Positions 36,424 through 47,357 of a stretch of DNA of 64,000 nucleotides are shown here, one piece after another (the first letter of the stretch is position 1; each line of letters begins with the position of its first letter). Origin of the DNA: Turritopsis dohrnii. Taxonomy: Eukaryota; Cnidaria; Hydrozoa; Anthoathecata; Oceaniidae. The stretch covers positions 62,001 through 126,000 of the forward strand of contig BQMF02000037.1 of assembly GCA_027922465.2 (NCBI GenBank), read 5' to 3'. The position numbers were made by a program, and so were the translations under genes. The notes under the pieces were generated by a model that was not told the DNA's origin, did not search any database, and was given only the letters and a program-made list of their open reading frames with translations.

Positions 36424-38330
36424 TTGTACGAAAGTGGGCCAAGGCGATTTACAGGTGCGCTACATGCTGACATAAACATGTAATGGACAAGTAACATATT
36501 TGTCAGCTAAAACAAACGTAAGGGAGCTTCTTTTGACTTCTAACCAATAGAAATAGGTAAGTAGGCCACCTTCGTACAACTTTTCTAGTTGTTGTACGAA
36601 GGTGGGCCCAGGCGATTTCCTGGTGCGCTAGATGCTAACATAGACATGTAATGGACAAATAAACATATTTTTCCGTCAAAACAAACGTAAGGGAGCTTCT
36701 TATGACTTCTAACCAATACACATAGGTAAGTAGGCCACCTCCGTACAACTTTTCTAGTTGTTGTACGAGGGTGGGCCCAGGCGATTTCCAGCTGCGCTAC
36801 ATGCTGACATAAACTTGTAATGGACAAGTAACATATTTGTCTGCTAAAACAAACGTAAGGGAGCTTCTTTTGACTTCTAACCAATATAAATAGGTAAGTA
36901 GGCCACCTCCGTACAACTTTTCTAGTTATTGTACGAAGGTGGGCCCAGGCGATTTCCTGGTGCGCTAGATGCTAACAAAGACATGTAATGGACAAATAAA
37001 CATATTTTTCCGTCAAGACAAACGTAAGGGAGCTTCTTATGACTTTTAACCAATACACATAGGTAAGTAGGCCACCTCCGTACAACTTTTCTAGTTATTG
37101 TACGAAGGTGGGCCCAGGCGGTTTCCTGGTTCGCTAGATACTAACAAAGACATGTAATAGACAAATAAACATATTTGTCTGATAAAGCAAACGTAAGGGA
37201 GCTTCTTATGACTTCTAACTAATACACATAGGTAAGTAGGCCACCTCCGTACAACTTTTCTAGTTGTTGTACGAGGGTGGGCCCAGGCGATTTCTAGCTG
37301 CGCTACATGCTGACATAAACTTGTAATGGACAAGTAACATATTTGTCTGCTAAAACAAACGTAAGAGAGCTTCTTATGACTTTAAACCAATACACATAGG
37401 TAAGTAGGCCACCTCCGTACAACTTTTCTAGTTATTGTACGAAGGTGGGCCCAGGCGATTTCCTGGTGCGCTAGATACTAACAAAGACATGTAATGGGCA
37501 AATAAACATATTTTTCCGTCAAAACAAACGTAAGGGAGCTTCTTATGACTTCTAACCAATACACATAGGTAAGTAGGCCACCTCCGTACAACTTTTCTAG
37601 TTGTTGTACGAAGGTGGGCCCAGGCGATTTCCAGCTGCGCTACATGCTGACATAAACTTGTAATGGACAAGTAACATATTTGCCTGCTAAAACAAACGTA
37701 AGGGAGCTTCTTTTGACTTCTAACCAATACACATAGGTAAGTAGGCCACCTCCGTACAACTTTTCTAGTTATTGTACGAAGGTGGGCCCAGGCGATTTCC
37801 TGGTGCGCTAGATGCTAACAAAGACATGCAATGGACAAATAAACATATTTTTCCGTCAAAACAAACGTAAGGGAGCTTCTTATGACTTCTAACCAATACA
37901 CATAGGTAAGTAGGCCGCCTCCGTACAACTTTTCTAGTTGTTGTACGAAGGTGGGCCCAGGCGGTTTCCTGGTGCGCTAAATGCTTATAATAGACATGTA
38001 CTTGACAAATGAACATATTTGTCTGATAAAAAAAACGTAAGAGAGCTTCTTATGACTTTTAACCAATACACATAGGTAAGTAGGCCACCTCCGTACAACT
38101 TTTCTAGTTATTGTACGAAGGTGGGCCCAGGCGGTTTCCTGGTTCGCTAGATGCTTACAAAGACATGTAATAGACAAATAAACATATTTGTCTGATAAAG
38201 CAAACGTAAGGGAGCTTCTTATGACTTCTAACAAATACACATAGGTAAGTAGGCCACCTCCGTACAACTTTTCTAGTTGTTGTGTACGAAGGTGGGCCCA
38301 TGCGGTTTTTTGGTGCGCTAAGGTGCTATG
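36424..38330. repeat. satellite array, about 169-bp unit, 5-unit (843-bp) higher-order repeat
   Basis: Units begin ttgtacga at 36424, 36592, 36761, 36929, 37098, 37267, 37435, 37604, 37772, 37941, 38111 and a last partial at about 38281, so period 168-170. By internal variants the units fall in three types. B has ccagctgcgctacatgctga and gtctgctaaaac; A has cctggtgcgctagatgctaa and tttttccgtcaa; C has gcggtttcctggt and gataaa. The order is B A B A C B A B A C C. Each unit starts TTGTACGAAGGTGGGCC and ends GGCCACCTCCGTACAA, so every junction is a hairpin-forming palindrome. Confidence 0.93.
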
Positions 38331-38842
38331 TAGGCATGAAATGGAAATAAAAGTTTTGTTGAATGTTAAGAATTTAAATTTTTTGGAGTATTATTGATTC
38401 TCTCTTAACTTTACTTACATGAAAGTTGTTTTTGTCTACTGGGTAATGCGCGATGTGTACCATGGTCAACATAGTACAGATGGGGCCGCCATCGTAGTTG
38501 TTTCCGTATGTGGCCACCTTCGTACAAGTGCCAATTATCGTACGGAACAACTCTGGTCTGCTGTATGGTCCCTGCTGTATGTTGTTTTGCTGAAACTGTC
38601 TCGATTATTCAAAACGAAACTTAAAATGGCAGCGCGTAAACTTACATACACTGTTACACACGGTAAATTCAACGATATATAATTCATTTTTAATTTTGTT
38701 CATTTAATAACCTCATACTTCACTACTTTTTCAAATATTATGTAACTATGCGTTTATTCTTTTATCAGGTTAATTATTATTACTATTAAGATTTGCAAAA
38801 GGAAGAAGTGCTACCTAGTGTTGTTGCGGAATCTACCCTGCC

Positions 38843-39021
38843 CTGAAAAGACTAAAAAATCCTAAAGTTCTACCTGTCTATAAAAAGAACTCTAAGCTTT
38901 TATGCAATAATTACAGAACTATTTCATTATTATCTAATCTGGATAAAATTTATGAGAAACTGATTTATCAACAAGTTTATCAGTTTCTTCAAGCCACTAA
39001 AGTTATTTATCCCCATCCATC
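38843..39021 (+). pseudogene. LINE reverse transcriptase, block 1
   Basis: Reads KVLPVYKK, NNYRTISLLSNLDKIYEKL and QVYQFL, the N-terminal RT motifs. The frame is cut by the DNA element at 39027 just before the FGFRK motif, which resumes at about 40222. Confidence 0.75.
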
Positions 39022-39026
39022 CAGTT

Positions 39027-40221
39027 CAGTTAGGACCACTCGACCAAAACTTGCGATAAAAAGCGTTTCATACTACTTTATGACAGCCACACGACGAAGT
39101 GCATTCACAACGTTTTCTACTGATTTGAGAATACAAGATTGAGAAATGTATTGTAAAATCATGAAAGAAGTAATTATCAATCTAATTTAATTTGTAACTT
39201 AGGACTCTTTACTTTGTACATTCACGTTGATGTAAATAAATTGTCCAGAACAAATTATTTGTGTTTTTTCTATAAAGCCCAAGAATATGTGGATAGAATT
39301 CGTCGAGATACAGAAGAAGTTCATCGTAGGTACAAAAGATCGGGAACACAAAAATTCTCGCGACTTTCGCCACATTTTGCTTTTTTAGGATTCATGACTT
39401 TAAATGCTGGCGACTTTTAAATATTTTCACAAAAAACATTTCACAGATTTGCAGCCATTTTTTGAAGGGTGCTCGTGACTTTTTGCGTTATTTATTTTCG
39501 TATTGAGATTGAATAACTTCATTCCCAGATCCCCAAAACAAGTAGGCAGTGGCGTAACTCGGGGGTTGCTTTGGTTGCACCACCCTTGGGTTTAGTTGGC
39601 CTCTTCTTTTTTTACCAAGCAATTTTTCAAGCGATATACTACCAAACATTTCTAGAACACTAAGTTTAAGCTAAGGGGAGGACTGAGCGTATAATTACGA
39701 AATATATGTTCTGGTGAAGCATGTAGCTAATAACCGTTCGTTCGTTTGAATTATTCATTTTGAATGCTTCCGGAAAATTTATTATTGCAATGTTTGATAT
39801 TATTGTTATGTTAATGATTTTAATAATCGTTTTGTCAATACGCCAACAATAATGCAAATTTAATTTTACGACCATTATTTAAACTTATGCTAATGTATCA
39901 CTAGAAAAGCGGTACTCCTCTGAAGATGTAGAAATTGTTCGTTTTCTTTTTTCTTTATTTTCTGAAGAACTAAGCCGAAAGGGAAATTTTGACATGGTAA
40001 AAAGTTTTGTTTTTGCATAAAGTTTCACAACCCCAAAAATAAAAGAAATTTACCATGTCAAATTTTCCCTAGAACTATGTTTCTATGCGGTTGCTATGCT
40101 AGATCGTCACCATTCAATCGGATGTATTCAAATAGGAGAGTAAAATAAAATTATTGAGGCAATTCTTTATAATAAATCACGATTGTTTTAGCGACGAATT
40201 CTGGTCGAGTGGTCCTAACTG
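39027..40221. mobile_element. 1195-bp TIR element inserted in the LINE
   Basis: Perfect 20-bp inverted ends, CAGTTAGGACCACTCGACCA. The 5-bp direct repeat CAGTT sits on both sides (39022-39026, 40222-40226). A second internal hairpin at about 39979-40069 has arms of about 20 nt (GGGAAATTTTGACATGGTAAA type). No transposase frame is visible. Confidence 0.88.
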
Positions 40222-40401
40222 CAGTTTGGATTCAGGAAAAAATATTCCACCACATCTCATGCTATACTCAATATGACACAAAAATTATGGATGCCCTGGA
40301 CAAGGGGAATTATGGTTGTGGCGTTTTTGTTAACCTCCAGAAAGCATTCGATACAGTTGATCATGAAATCTTATTGAAAAAATTATTTCATTACAGCATA
40401 A
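40222..40401 (+). pseudogene. LINE reverse transcriptase, block 2
   Basis: Contains the FGFRKKYST-type motif across 40227-40260 and, in another frame, CGVFVNLQKAFDTVDHEILL with the first catalytic Asp replaced (N for the usual D in FVDLQKAF). Interrupted at 40402 by a MITE. Confidence 0.75.
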
Positions 40402-40975
40402 GGCCGATGGAAATTTTATATTAGTTTAGCGTCACTTAACTCCTGAAAATGTCATGCGGCATGTTTTCATTATTCATTATTCATTAATTTTGTTCTAGTG
40501 CCATACATAGCCGGAGAACACATCAAATACACCATTTTGCATTATTATAATCACTGAGATCCCACCCGCCCGAGTACAGTACTAGCTCGAGCTTTCAAAT
40601 TACTTCAGACCTGCTTTTTCTTCAACTACATCGAAAAAGAAGAAATTTTCAAGAAATTTTTGCAAATTAGGTATTCCGCAAAGCTGGCTTTGTCAGCATG
40701 TATCTGATAGAAATCGAAACCATAACTGCAATAAATGTCTACTTCGATTACGTAATCGAATGTCGAAATTTCGCTACATTTATTATACGGAACACTCTGG
40801 GGAAGTCATTAGACGCACATGGAAGAGCAACTACTTGGACATTTTGACGGTCGGTGGTGGGTAGGCAAGCAAATGAAGTGGATGATGTATTATTCTTGTT
40901 AAATTGTCATTTTGTATTGAAATAATGAAACTTTGTAAAATAATGAACTTTTTTACGCGGGCACTTAAAGTGATG

Positions 40976-41021
<46 letters not shown>

Positions 41022-41053
41022 GACGCTAAACTAATATAAAAGTTCCATCGGCC
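40402..41053. mobile_element. 652-bp Harbinger-like MITE with a 44-G run
   Basis: Inverted ends of about 34 bp (GGCCGATGGAAATTTTATAT and copy), flanked by the 3-bp duplication TAA (40399-40401, 41054-41056). A TWA duplication is the mark of PIF/Harbinger insertion. Next to the right inverted repeat is an uninterrupted G homopolymer at 40977-41020. No transposase is seen. Confidence 0.85.
40977..41020 (+). repeat. poly(G) homopolymer, 44 nt
   Basis: Forty-four consecutive G residues between gatgc and tgacgc, in an otherwise AT-rich window. Such a run could form G-quadruplexes, and it is also where assembly and base calling are least reliable. Confidence 0.9.
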
Positions 41054-42065
41054 TAAGAGGCAAGCCATTAGATCTTTTTAGATCATATCTAACTAACCGT
41101 ACTCAATTTGTAGCGTTAAATGGAGTTTCTACCAGTATAGCTATTGTCAGACATGGTGTCCCCCAAGGCTCAGTCCTTGGACCTTTATTGTTTCTTTTGT
41201 ATATTAATGATTTAAATGTTGCCATTAAATTTTCTGTTGTACACCACTTTGCTGATGACACGAATCTCCTTCACTTCAGCAAATCTCTCAAATCTCTTAA
41301 CAAAAAAGTTAATTTAGATCTCAAGTTTCTTTGGCACTGGCTTAATAACAACAAAATTGCTATAAGACTGAATATTTGATCTTTAAACACCCTTCTAAGC
41401 ATGTTGATTTGAAGTAAAATTGTCAATTGGTGGTGAAAAGATTTTTCGGAGTAGTCACATTAAATACCTTGGAATTTTGATTGATTCTAACTTGAATTGG
41501 AAACCTCAGATCGATAATATCGCTGTCAAACTCAAGCGTGCCATGTAGTAAACTGAGACACATGGTACCCAGAGAGACCCTTGTTTCTATCTACTTTGCT
41601 CTTTTTGATTCACACTTAAATTATTGTGCACAAGTTTGGGGCCAGCCTGTATCTATGTATATGCGACGGATCATAGCTCTGAAAAATTGTGCCGTTCGTT
41701 TGATGTGTTTTGCTGATTTTCATGCCCCAGTGGAACCTTTATTTGCTAAATTGGGTTTAATAAAATTTACTGATTTAATTCATATGCATAATGTAAATTT
41801 TTTACATTCTGTATATCATGCTAACCTCCCTTCACCCTTACTCGACACATTTGCAGTTGATTTCTCTCATGCTTACAATACAAGAGCCTCCACTAGAGGC
41901 CTCATCAACTCCCGTCTTGTTCGCACCTCTAGTTATGGCCTCAAATCTGTAAGACACCAGTCTATGCTATCTTGGCAATTTTGTCATGACTTAGTCAACA
42001 CTTCTAAACTGATGGATTTATCTTTGCCTTGTTTGCCTGGTAGTTCAAATCATTTGAACTACTGA
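41054..42065 (+). pseudogene. LINE reverse transcriptase, blocks 3-4 and C-terminal tail
   Basis: Has [23 protein letters not shown] and [10 protein letters not shown] with the Asp pair (41150-41270), a stop at about 41378, then frame changes into a C-terminal tail (41538-42065) with SHLNYCAQVWG and CAVRLMCFADFHAPVEPLF. Several frameshifts make it non-functional. Confidence 0.82.
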
Positions 42066-42277
42066 GAGAATGAAAAAGCTGTTCGCTCAGTTGCGCGACC
42101 GCTGGGAATGAACTGAAAACCGGCCTTTAGATTCTAAGCTCTCAGAAGTCATTGCATTGCTAAATAGTTCTCGACATAGCTCCTACCTGTAGTATTTCAC
42201 TAGGTTTATTTCTTAGGTTTTTAGTTTTATAAATATCTTATGTATATTGGTATTTTTCTTGTTGACTTTTAAGTAAC

Positions 42278-43471
42278 CAAGCCTCGAAATAATTTTTTGA
42301 GGACAGTCGGACAAAATGTCCGGTACATTTTAAATCTGGTCGGACATGTCCGATAACCATTACTTTCTGACATAATAAAATTGATTAACTGTTGATAACA
42401 CAAATAAATTACTTTTGCTTGAAAAATAAAAATCAAAACAACTTAGCAACAAACAGTATGTTATTTTGATGAGAGATTAGTCTGTTACCGCGGCTTTTTC
42501 TTCGATAGAACTTTCGAGTTTGCCTTAGCACAATAAATAGAACTTTCGACTTCAGAATTAATCACCTCACTGACAAACAAACAAAATTCAAAAGAAAAAT
42601 GGAAAAACTAAAGGTTTGACGTATTAAAAACCTAGGAAGTCCTCATATTCATCATCATCGCCAAACAAATCATTCAAAAACGTATCATCTGCCTCTTCTT
42701 TACTCGAGCTACAATCACTTAGCGAGGCAAGTTTCCGTTTCAAACCAGTGCGTGGTTTATACTGCCATCTCTTTCGTTGATTTGGTCGCCTGTCCTTTTC
42801 CTCCACCCACAATTTTATGGCATTGGATGGGTCAAAATCTTCTATGGATGGGCCATCTTCCACGATAAAAAGTTGCGCAAATGAAATGAATGAATCTTTA
42901 ATCGAATTGAATTTAATCCGTTGAGCACCTGGCATTTTTATTTCTTAAAACGAAAGATCAACTGTATGCACAAAAGGAAAGTTTCGTAACTTTTCAGAGT
43001 TTTTCACCAATAATATCGAAACGCTGCTATCTATATTTCCACGATGTATATTATTTGGAAGAGTATTTAAAATTGGCCTTTATAGAAAAGAAGAAAAATT
43101 TTAATAAACAACACACCTGCTATGACGTAAACGTGCAGTAGAATGAATTAAAAAAGATTACATTTTTCTAAGGTCACGTACGTGCGTTTCATTTTCATTC
43201 GAAATTGATCGATCGAAAGATTATCATTCAAGTCCTTTCAGTGAGTCTTAAATTGATTTCCGATATAATCGTGGAAGACTAATCGAAGAAAAATTTAACA
43301 TTATACAGACCTAACTTTTTGTTGCTTTACAATAACGACGGCAGTATTTGCGAAGTAAACTATCGCATGAAAACATGTCGGACAAAAAGTCAGGCCAGAA
43401 CTGATTTCAGTCGGACAATTTTGAGTCTGGGTTGGACAATGTCCGATGTCCGACCGCTATTTCGAGGCTTG
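42278..43471. mobile_element. 1194-bp TIR element with GTCGGACA boxes, copy 2, in the LINE 3' UTR
   Basis: Inverted ends CAAGCCTCGAAATA, flanked by the 6-bp direct repeat AGTAAC (42272-42277, 43472-43477). Subterminal GTCGGACA / TGTCCGAC boxes match those of the element at 20686-22213. Unlike that copy it holds one clear open frame (42624-42935). Confidence 0.82.
42624..42935 (-). CDS. 103-codon acidic/basic protein inside the GTCGGACA element
   Basis: ATG-to-stop frame inside a DNA element. The middle has a basic patch (DRRPNQRKRWQYKPR, then GLKRK) and the end is strongly acidic (DDTFLNDLFGDDDEYEDF). A start in good context (aaaATGCC) and skewed composition make it better than chance. It may be the N-terminal piece of a lost transposase or an accessory protein. 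No family is claimed; function unknown. Confidence 0.5.
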   Translation of the reverse strand: MPGAQRIKFNSIKDSFISFAQLFIVEDGPSIEDFDPSNAIKLWVEEKDRRPNQRKRWQYKPRTGLKRKLASLSDCSSSKEEADDTFLNDLFGDDDEYEDFLGF

Positions 43472-43929
43472 AGTAACTGAGGCAAAAAGGTCAGAATTTT
43501 AAAGTTCTATCCAATCTATCATTTCCAGGCTTTTATCTGAATTAGCTAATTCTTGAAACAGAATCTGTTCAACTTAAAATCGAGTCAGTTAATTTATAAA
43601 AAACTTATTGAGTGCATGAAGTTAGCATTTAGGGTTTAAAGTTATGGTTTATATATTTGTTTTAGGATATTTATAGTTTTATTTCAGAATTTAGGGATAT
43701 CTATATATACTTTGAGAGTTGTTGTTTGATCTAATTCTACGTTGTCTGTGTTTTGATCTTTGAACCTGTAATACTGGGGGCTAGTATAGATATATACCTG
43801 GGGGGACCTAAATCAGTCTTCTCAATATGTAAATCAGTAGCAGCGTGACAGATTGCGCTGCTAAACTATTCCAAGGCGCGCGATGTCACGCACCTACTTT
43901 TTTTCGACCTTCCACTCGAAAACATTTTT

Positions 43930-44222
43930 GAACAGTTGTTTTAACTTACGCAAGTTTCTCTTTGTGGAAATCCCCCGGTTAAAGGGTAAAGGGAGCTGGA
44001 AACTAAGATGCTTTTTAATTTCACTGAATAACACGAAAACGAGTCCTACTGGTACCACTTACGTTTTCATATTCTTTCGTTAGCTGTAGAAATGAATTCG
44101 TATAACGAAGGATATTTCAAAATTACCTTAGCAACGGTGGTCGTTCTCCCTAGCAACAGCAATTTGGTGAATGATCACTTAATATACCTATGTTATGTTT
44201 CGTTATCAATTGAGCATGAAAA
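43930..44222 (-). repeat. dispersed repeat R3, copy 1 (minus)
   Basis: The reverse complement matches the copies at 45849-46190 and 61449-61830. Shared phrases are TTGCTAGGGAG, ACGAATTCATTT, GAAAGAATATGAAA, AAAAGCATCTTAGTTTCCAG and AACTTGCGTAAGTT. With copy 2 it forms a large inverted pair around 44.2-45.85 kb. Confidence 0.8.
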
Positions 44223-45290
44223 CTAATATAATAGGTTGAGCATGATTTTTACGGGTCCTCCCCCTTACTAGCAAAAATGATTTTTCTTTTTCCAGTTCTA
44301 TTGAAAAGCCGCATGGTTTCTCCATCGTTGATGCTTCAAGCAGTTCATTCATTTAAACAAGATGATTATGCAATACCACCTGCACGTTTCAAACTAGAAA
44401 CATGTAGTTCATTATTATTTTCATTACACATTATTAGACTCGTTTTAAACGGAGACGAAAGGAACAAAAAAATATTCAGTGATAAAGGCTTTTTTAAAAA
44501 GTTTTAAAAGTTTTAACAATGACTATTTACATGCGCGATTAAAAGCGCGTCTGAGCTAGCTCTAGGAGCGCTATTGCGAGCGCTAGCGCGATCGTGCGCC
44601 TCATAATGAGAAGACTGCTAAATCTCTGGGGGGATCTAATTTTTCTGGGGGGACCTAGCACCCCTCTACATACCATGTTTTTTAATATGTACTGTATAGC
44701 GCTATATACGATAGGAAAGAAAAGCCAAGAGGGGATCGAGGTTGCAAATGGACGTTACTGATCTCACGCCATGTATATTATGTAAAATGTTCTGAAGCGG
44801 GAGGTTTCTACTCTCGGCCAGAGATCAGAGGACTAGTGAAATAGCGGAAGTCTCCTGCCCCAGAGGAAGATTTGGAACTTGTGAGGTGTGTGGTTGCACA
44901 CGTTACAAAAATGTTTTGATCATCTAATAATACTGCATTTAAACTGATGACGATAGGAAATAGAGTTCCAACCGACACCTTTCTTACCAATGTATTAGTA
45001 TTAGTAAGTTGTTTAAACCCCTTTCTGAAATCATGATCTTTGTCTTATCCACGCACAAAGACAAGTTCATCTGCATAAAATTGTTCGAAGTATATACGCT
45101 ATATAAGTACCTGAATGGGTCCATTAATCCGTCCATCAAGCATTTCTTAAGTCGATAACAGTCAAGTACAGGTGTAGTAAGATGAAAATCGCATTAGTAG
45201 TGCCTCCTTCAGAGCAGAAACAAAACTGCATCATGTCAAATACTTACTTACTTGAGTTACTTGAGATGGCTTCTGTGAATCTTCACTCAT
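44223..45290. other. spacer between inverted R3 copies
   Basis: No gene recognised. It holds the paired phrases ctggggggatcta and ctggggggaccta (about 44626-44653), related to a ctggggggacctaa at about 43798, and a GC-richer patch with gagcgctagcgcgatcg near 44576-44595. Confidence 0.45.
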
Positions 45291-45740
45291 TCAACACGAC
45301 GGTGTCCAATGCTTGACCATTTCTACGATGCTGTTGGAATCTGCTCTCCTAAGTGAAAGGTAGCTTGAGAGCAGTGGTTCATCAGGTATGTGTCGTAGAA
45401 ATTGGTCTAGTTTAGTTTTGAAGGTGGTTTTGGCACAGTCACTTGTATTTCTGATATGTTTGGGAAGGACATTGAAGAGTCTTGGCCCTTCTTCAGACAG
45501 ACAACCTTTCCAGATATTTCTATGGGTTGAGTTGACTGGTTTGAGGAGACATTTCCGTCCTAGCCTCTGACTTGTGCGTGCATGTATACCATCATCAAGA
45601 TTAAAGTTTGGGACTAATCCTTCAAGGATGCACCAAGTGTATATGCAGGGGCTAATCCAGAAAATTATTTTGGGCGTCGGTAGTAATAGCAACATAAGGA
45701 CGAAGGCCTTTTTGAAATGCCGAATGTGTGTACATCGCAT
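45291..45740 (-). pseudogene. LINE ORF2 C-terminal fragment
   Basis: The minus-strand frame contains YTWCILEGLVPNF, RTSQRLGRKCLLKP, LFNVLPKHIRN and FLRHIPDEPLLSSY, the usual end of a jockey/CR1-group RT protein. It is the same family as the tail at 29425-29649. No RT core is nearby, so this is a 5'-truncated copy. Confidence 0.72.
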
Positions 45741-45848
45741 CTGGGGGTCTGGGGCAGAGCCTTAGTGGGGGTCCAGGGCCGATACTCTTTAAAAATATCA
45801 ACTATTTATATGAACTAAAACATGTTCAACGTATTAAAATAAGTTTTC

Positions 45849-46190
45849 GCGCTAAATTGACAATGAAAGATAACTAAAGTTTTTTAAGCAATTATTCGCT
45901 GTTGCTAGGGAGAATGACCACCGTTGCTAAGGTAATTTTGAAATTTCCTTCGTTATACGAATTCATTTGTTCACCTGAGGAAAGAATATGAAAACGGAAA
46001 TGGTACCAGCAAGGCTTGTTTTCGCGTTATTCAATGAAATTAAAAAGCATCTTAGTTTCCAGCTCCCTTTAGTGAAAGCTTAACCGAATTTCCACGAACG
46101 GAAACTTGCGTAAGTTAAAATAATTTTTTTGGGCTGTGGTTGCACACTGTTGGCTGATTGCAAACATCCTCATGACAAGACCTGGTAGCG
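45849..46190 (+). repeat. dispersed repeat R3, copy 2 (plus)
   Basis: Aligned by eye with copies 1 and 3. It extends past aacttgcgtaagttaaa into cacactgttggctgattgca and catgacaagacctg, both also present at copy 3. No coding potential was seen. Confidence 0.8.
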
Positions 46191-46413
46191 GTGGAGAGTA
46201 AAAGGATTCCCCGGCATATATTTTTTTAAAGACTATGCTTTGAAACATGTTCTTATTTTTCGTGATGGTTAACGAAAACAAATCGACACTGAATGAGGAA
46301 TATGTAACGTTTTCAGAGAGAATGGCCTGTTATGTTTTCATTAGATTATTAAGAAATAAGCAAGAGAAGCATTCTAAAGTATTTCTGTAGTTAAGTTTTG
46401 CACAACTAGTATC

Positions 46414-46433
46414 GAATTTGGGCGCCCAAATTC
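46414..46433. repeat. 20-bp perfect palindrome at a LINE/other-repeat junction
   Basis: GAATTTGGGCGCCCAAATTC is its own reverse complement. It is followed by aggcgcccaaactcggtataccg, close to the ggtataccggtatgggcgcc phrase inside the element at 23635-24463. It lies where LINE similarity ends. Confidence 0.85.
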
Positions 46434-46479
46434 GAGGCGCCCAAACTCGGTATACCGTTGTGGATTTCGGCCTCTATCA

Positions 46480-46811
46480 ACCCCTGATATGATTTTATAT
46501 CTTTCTCTTCTCCTCTCGAGACTGTAGATATTCAACTTCTTCAGTTTTTCCCAATAATTTAGGTTTCTTAGTGATGGCATACCGTTCAAAAATGATTTCT
46601 GGAGGGCTTCAAGATCTTGCTTAAGAGATCGTTTCGTTGGATCCCATAACTGAGAACAATAGTCCAGGTGTGGAATAACCAACGATTTCCATAGTGTTAG
46701 CATCAGTATTGTGTCCCTGGATTGAAAGGTTCGGTAGATCCATGAACTTAAGTTCTTGACTTTCTGGATTATATTTCCAATTTGCAAGTCGTACGACATA
46801 TCAGTTGACAA
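46480..46811 (-). pseudogene. LINE ORF2: C-terminal tail
   Basis: Contains YDLQIGNIIQKVKNLSSWI, SLVIPHLDYCSQLWDP and LEALQKSFLNGM, the usual post-RT domain. It ends abruptly near 46480, where unrelated GGCGCCC-bearing repeat sequence begins. Frame continuation to about 46374 is not LINE-like. Confidence 0.8.
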
Positions 46812-47349
46812 TATAACACCAAGATCTTTTCACAGAGGTGACTGAATCAATTTTTGTTCCTGTATCTGATAGGTATGAAGAATGGGACTTGAGCTCTGTA
46901 TTCTTTCCATATGGGAGATGCTCAAATTTTGTTCCATTTAATTTCATATTATTCTGTTCTGTCCACTCGTAGACAGCATGAAGGTCATTTTGTAGCTCTG
47001 CAACATTTTCAATGTTTGAAAAACCTTTCAGCAGCCTCGTATCGTCGGCAAATGAAGACAGAGTTGAATGGATAACATTTTTGTCAATATCCTGGATCAT
47101 AATGAGGAAGAGTAGTGGGCCCAGGACAGACCCTTGTGGGACTCCAGAAATAACAATGGTTTTGAATGATAGAAATCCATCGACGGAGACGAATTGCAAG
47201 CGACCTGTAAGAAAAGACTTTAGCCATTTATGGATTCTTCCTCCGATTCTGTTCTTTTTCAGTTTGTTTAACAGGATTGAATGATCAACCCTATCAAATG
47301 CTTTACTGAAATCAAGGTATAGCACGTCTACATTCTCGCCTTTTTCCAT
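46801..47349 (-). pseudogene. LINE ORF2: reverse transcriptase catalytic core
   Basis: VLYLDFSKAFDRVDHSILL (catalytic Asp), [17 protein letters not shown] and SSFADDTRLL (Asp pair) are intact. It directly follows the upstream ORF2 frame after one shift. A further break at about 46.80 kb leads to the tail. Confidence 0.88.
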
Positions 47350-47357
47350 GTGTGAGA

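Larger units (their letters stand above)
38843..43760 (+). mobile_element. decayed LINE carrying three nested DNA transposons
   Basis: RT blocks appear in order on the plus strand at 38843-39021, 40222-40401, 41054-41379 and 41538-42065, then about 0.2 kb of 3' UTR. DNA elements at 39027-40221, 40402-41053 and 42278-43471 interrupt it, each with inverted ends and a short target duplication. The LINE was therefore in place before all three. It is related to the LINE fragment at 50960-52295 (same phrase FVDLQKAFDTVDHEILL). Confidence 0.85.

Noticed and set aside
36585..38267. Five similar minus-strand reading frames of 80-99 codons in the satellite
   Set aside because: They repeat because the DNA repeats with a period near 169 bp; they lack domain signatures, and units vary at non-synonymous and synonymous places alike. 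Treated as shadows of the satellite.
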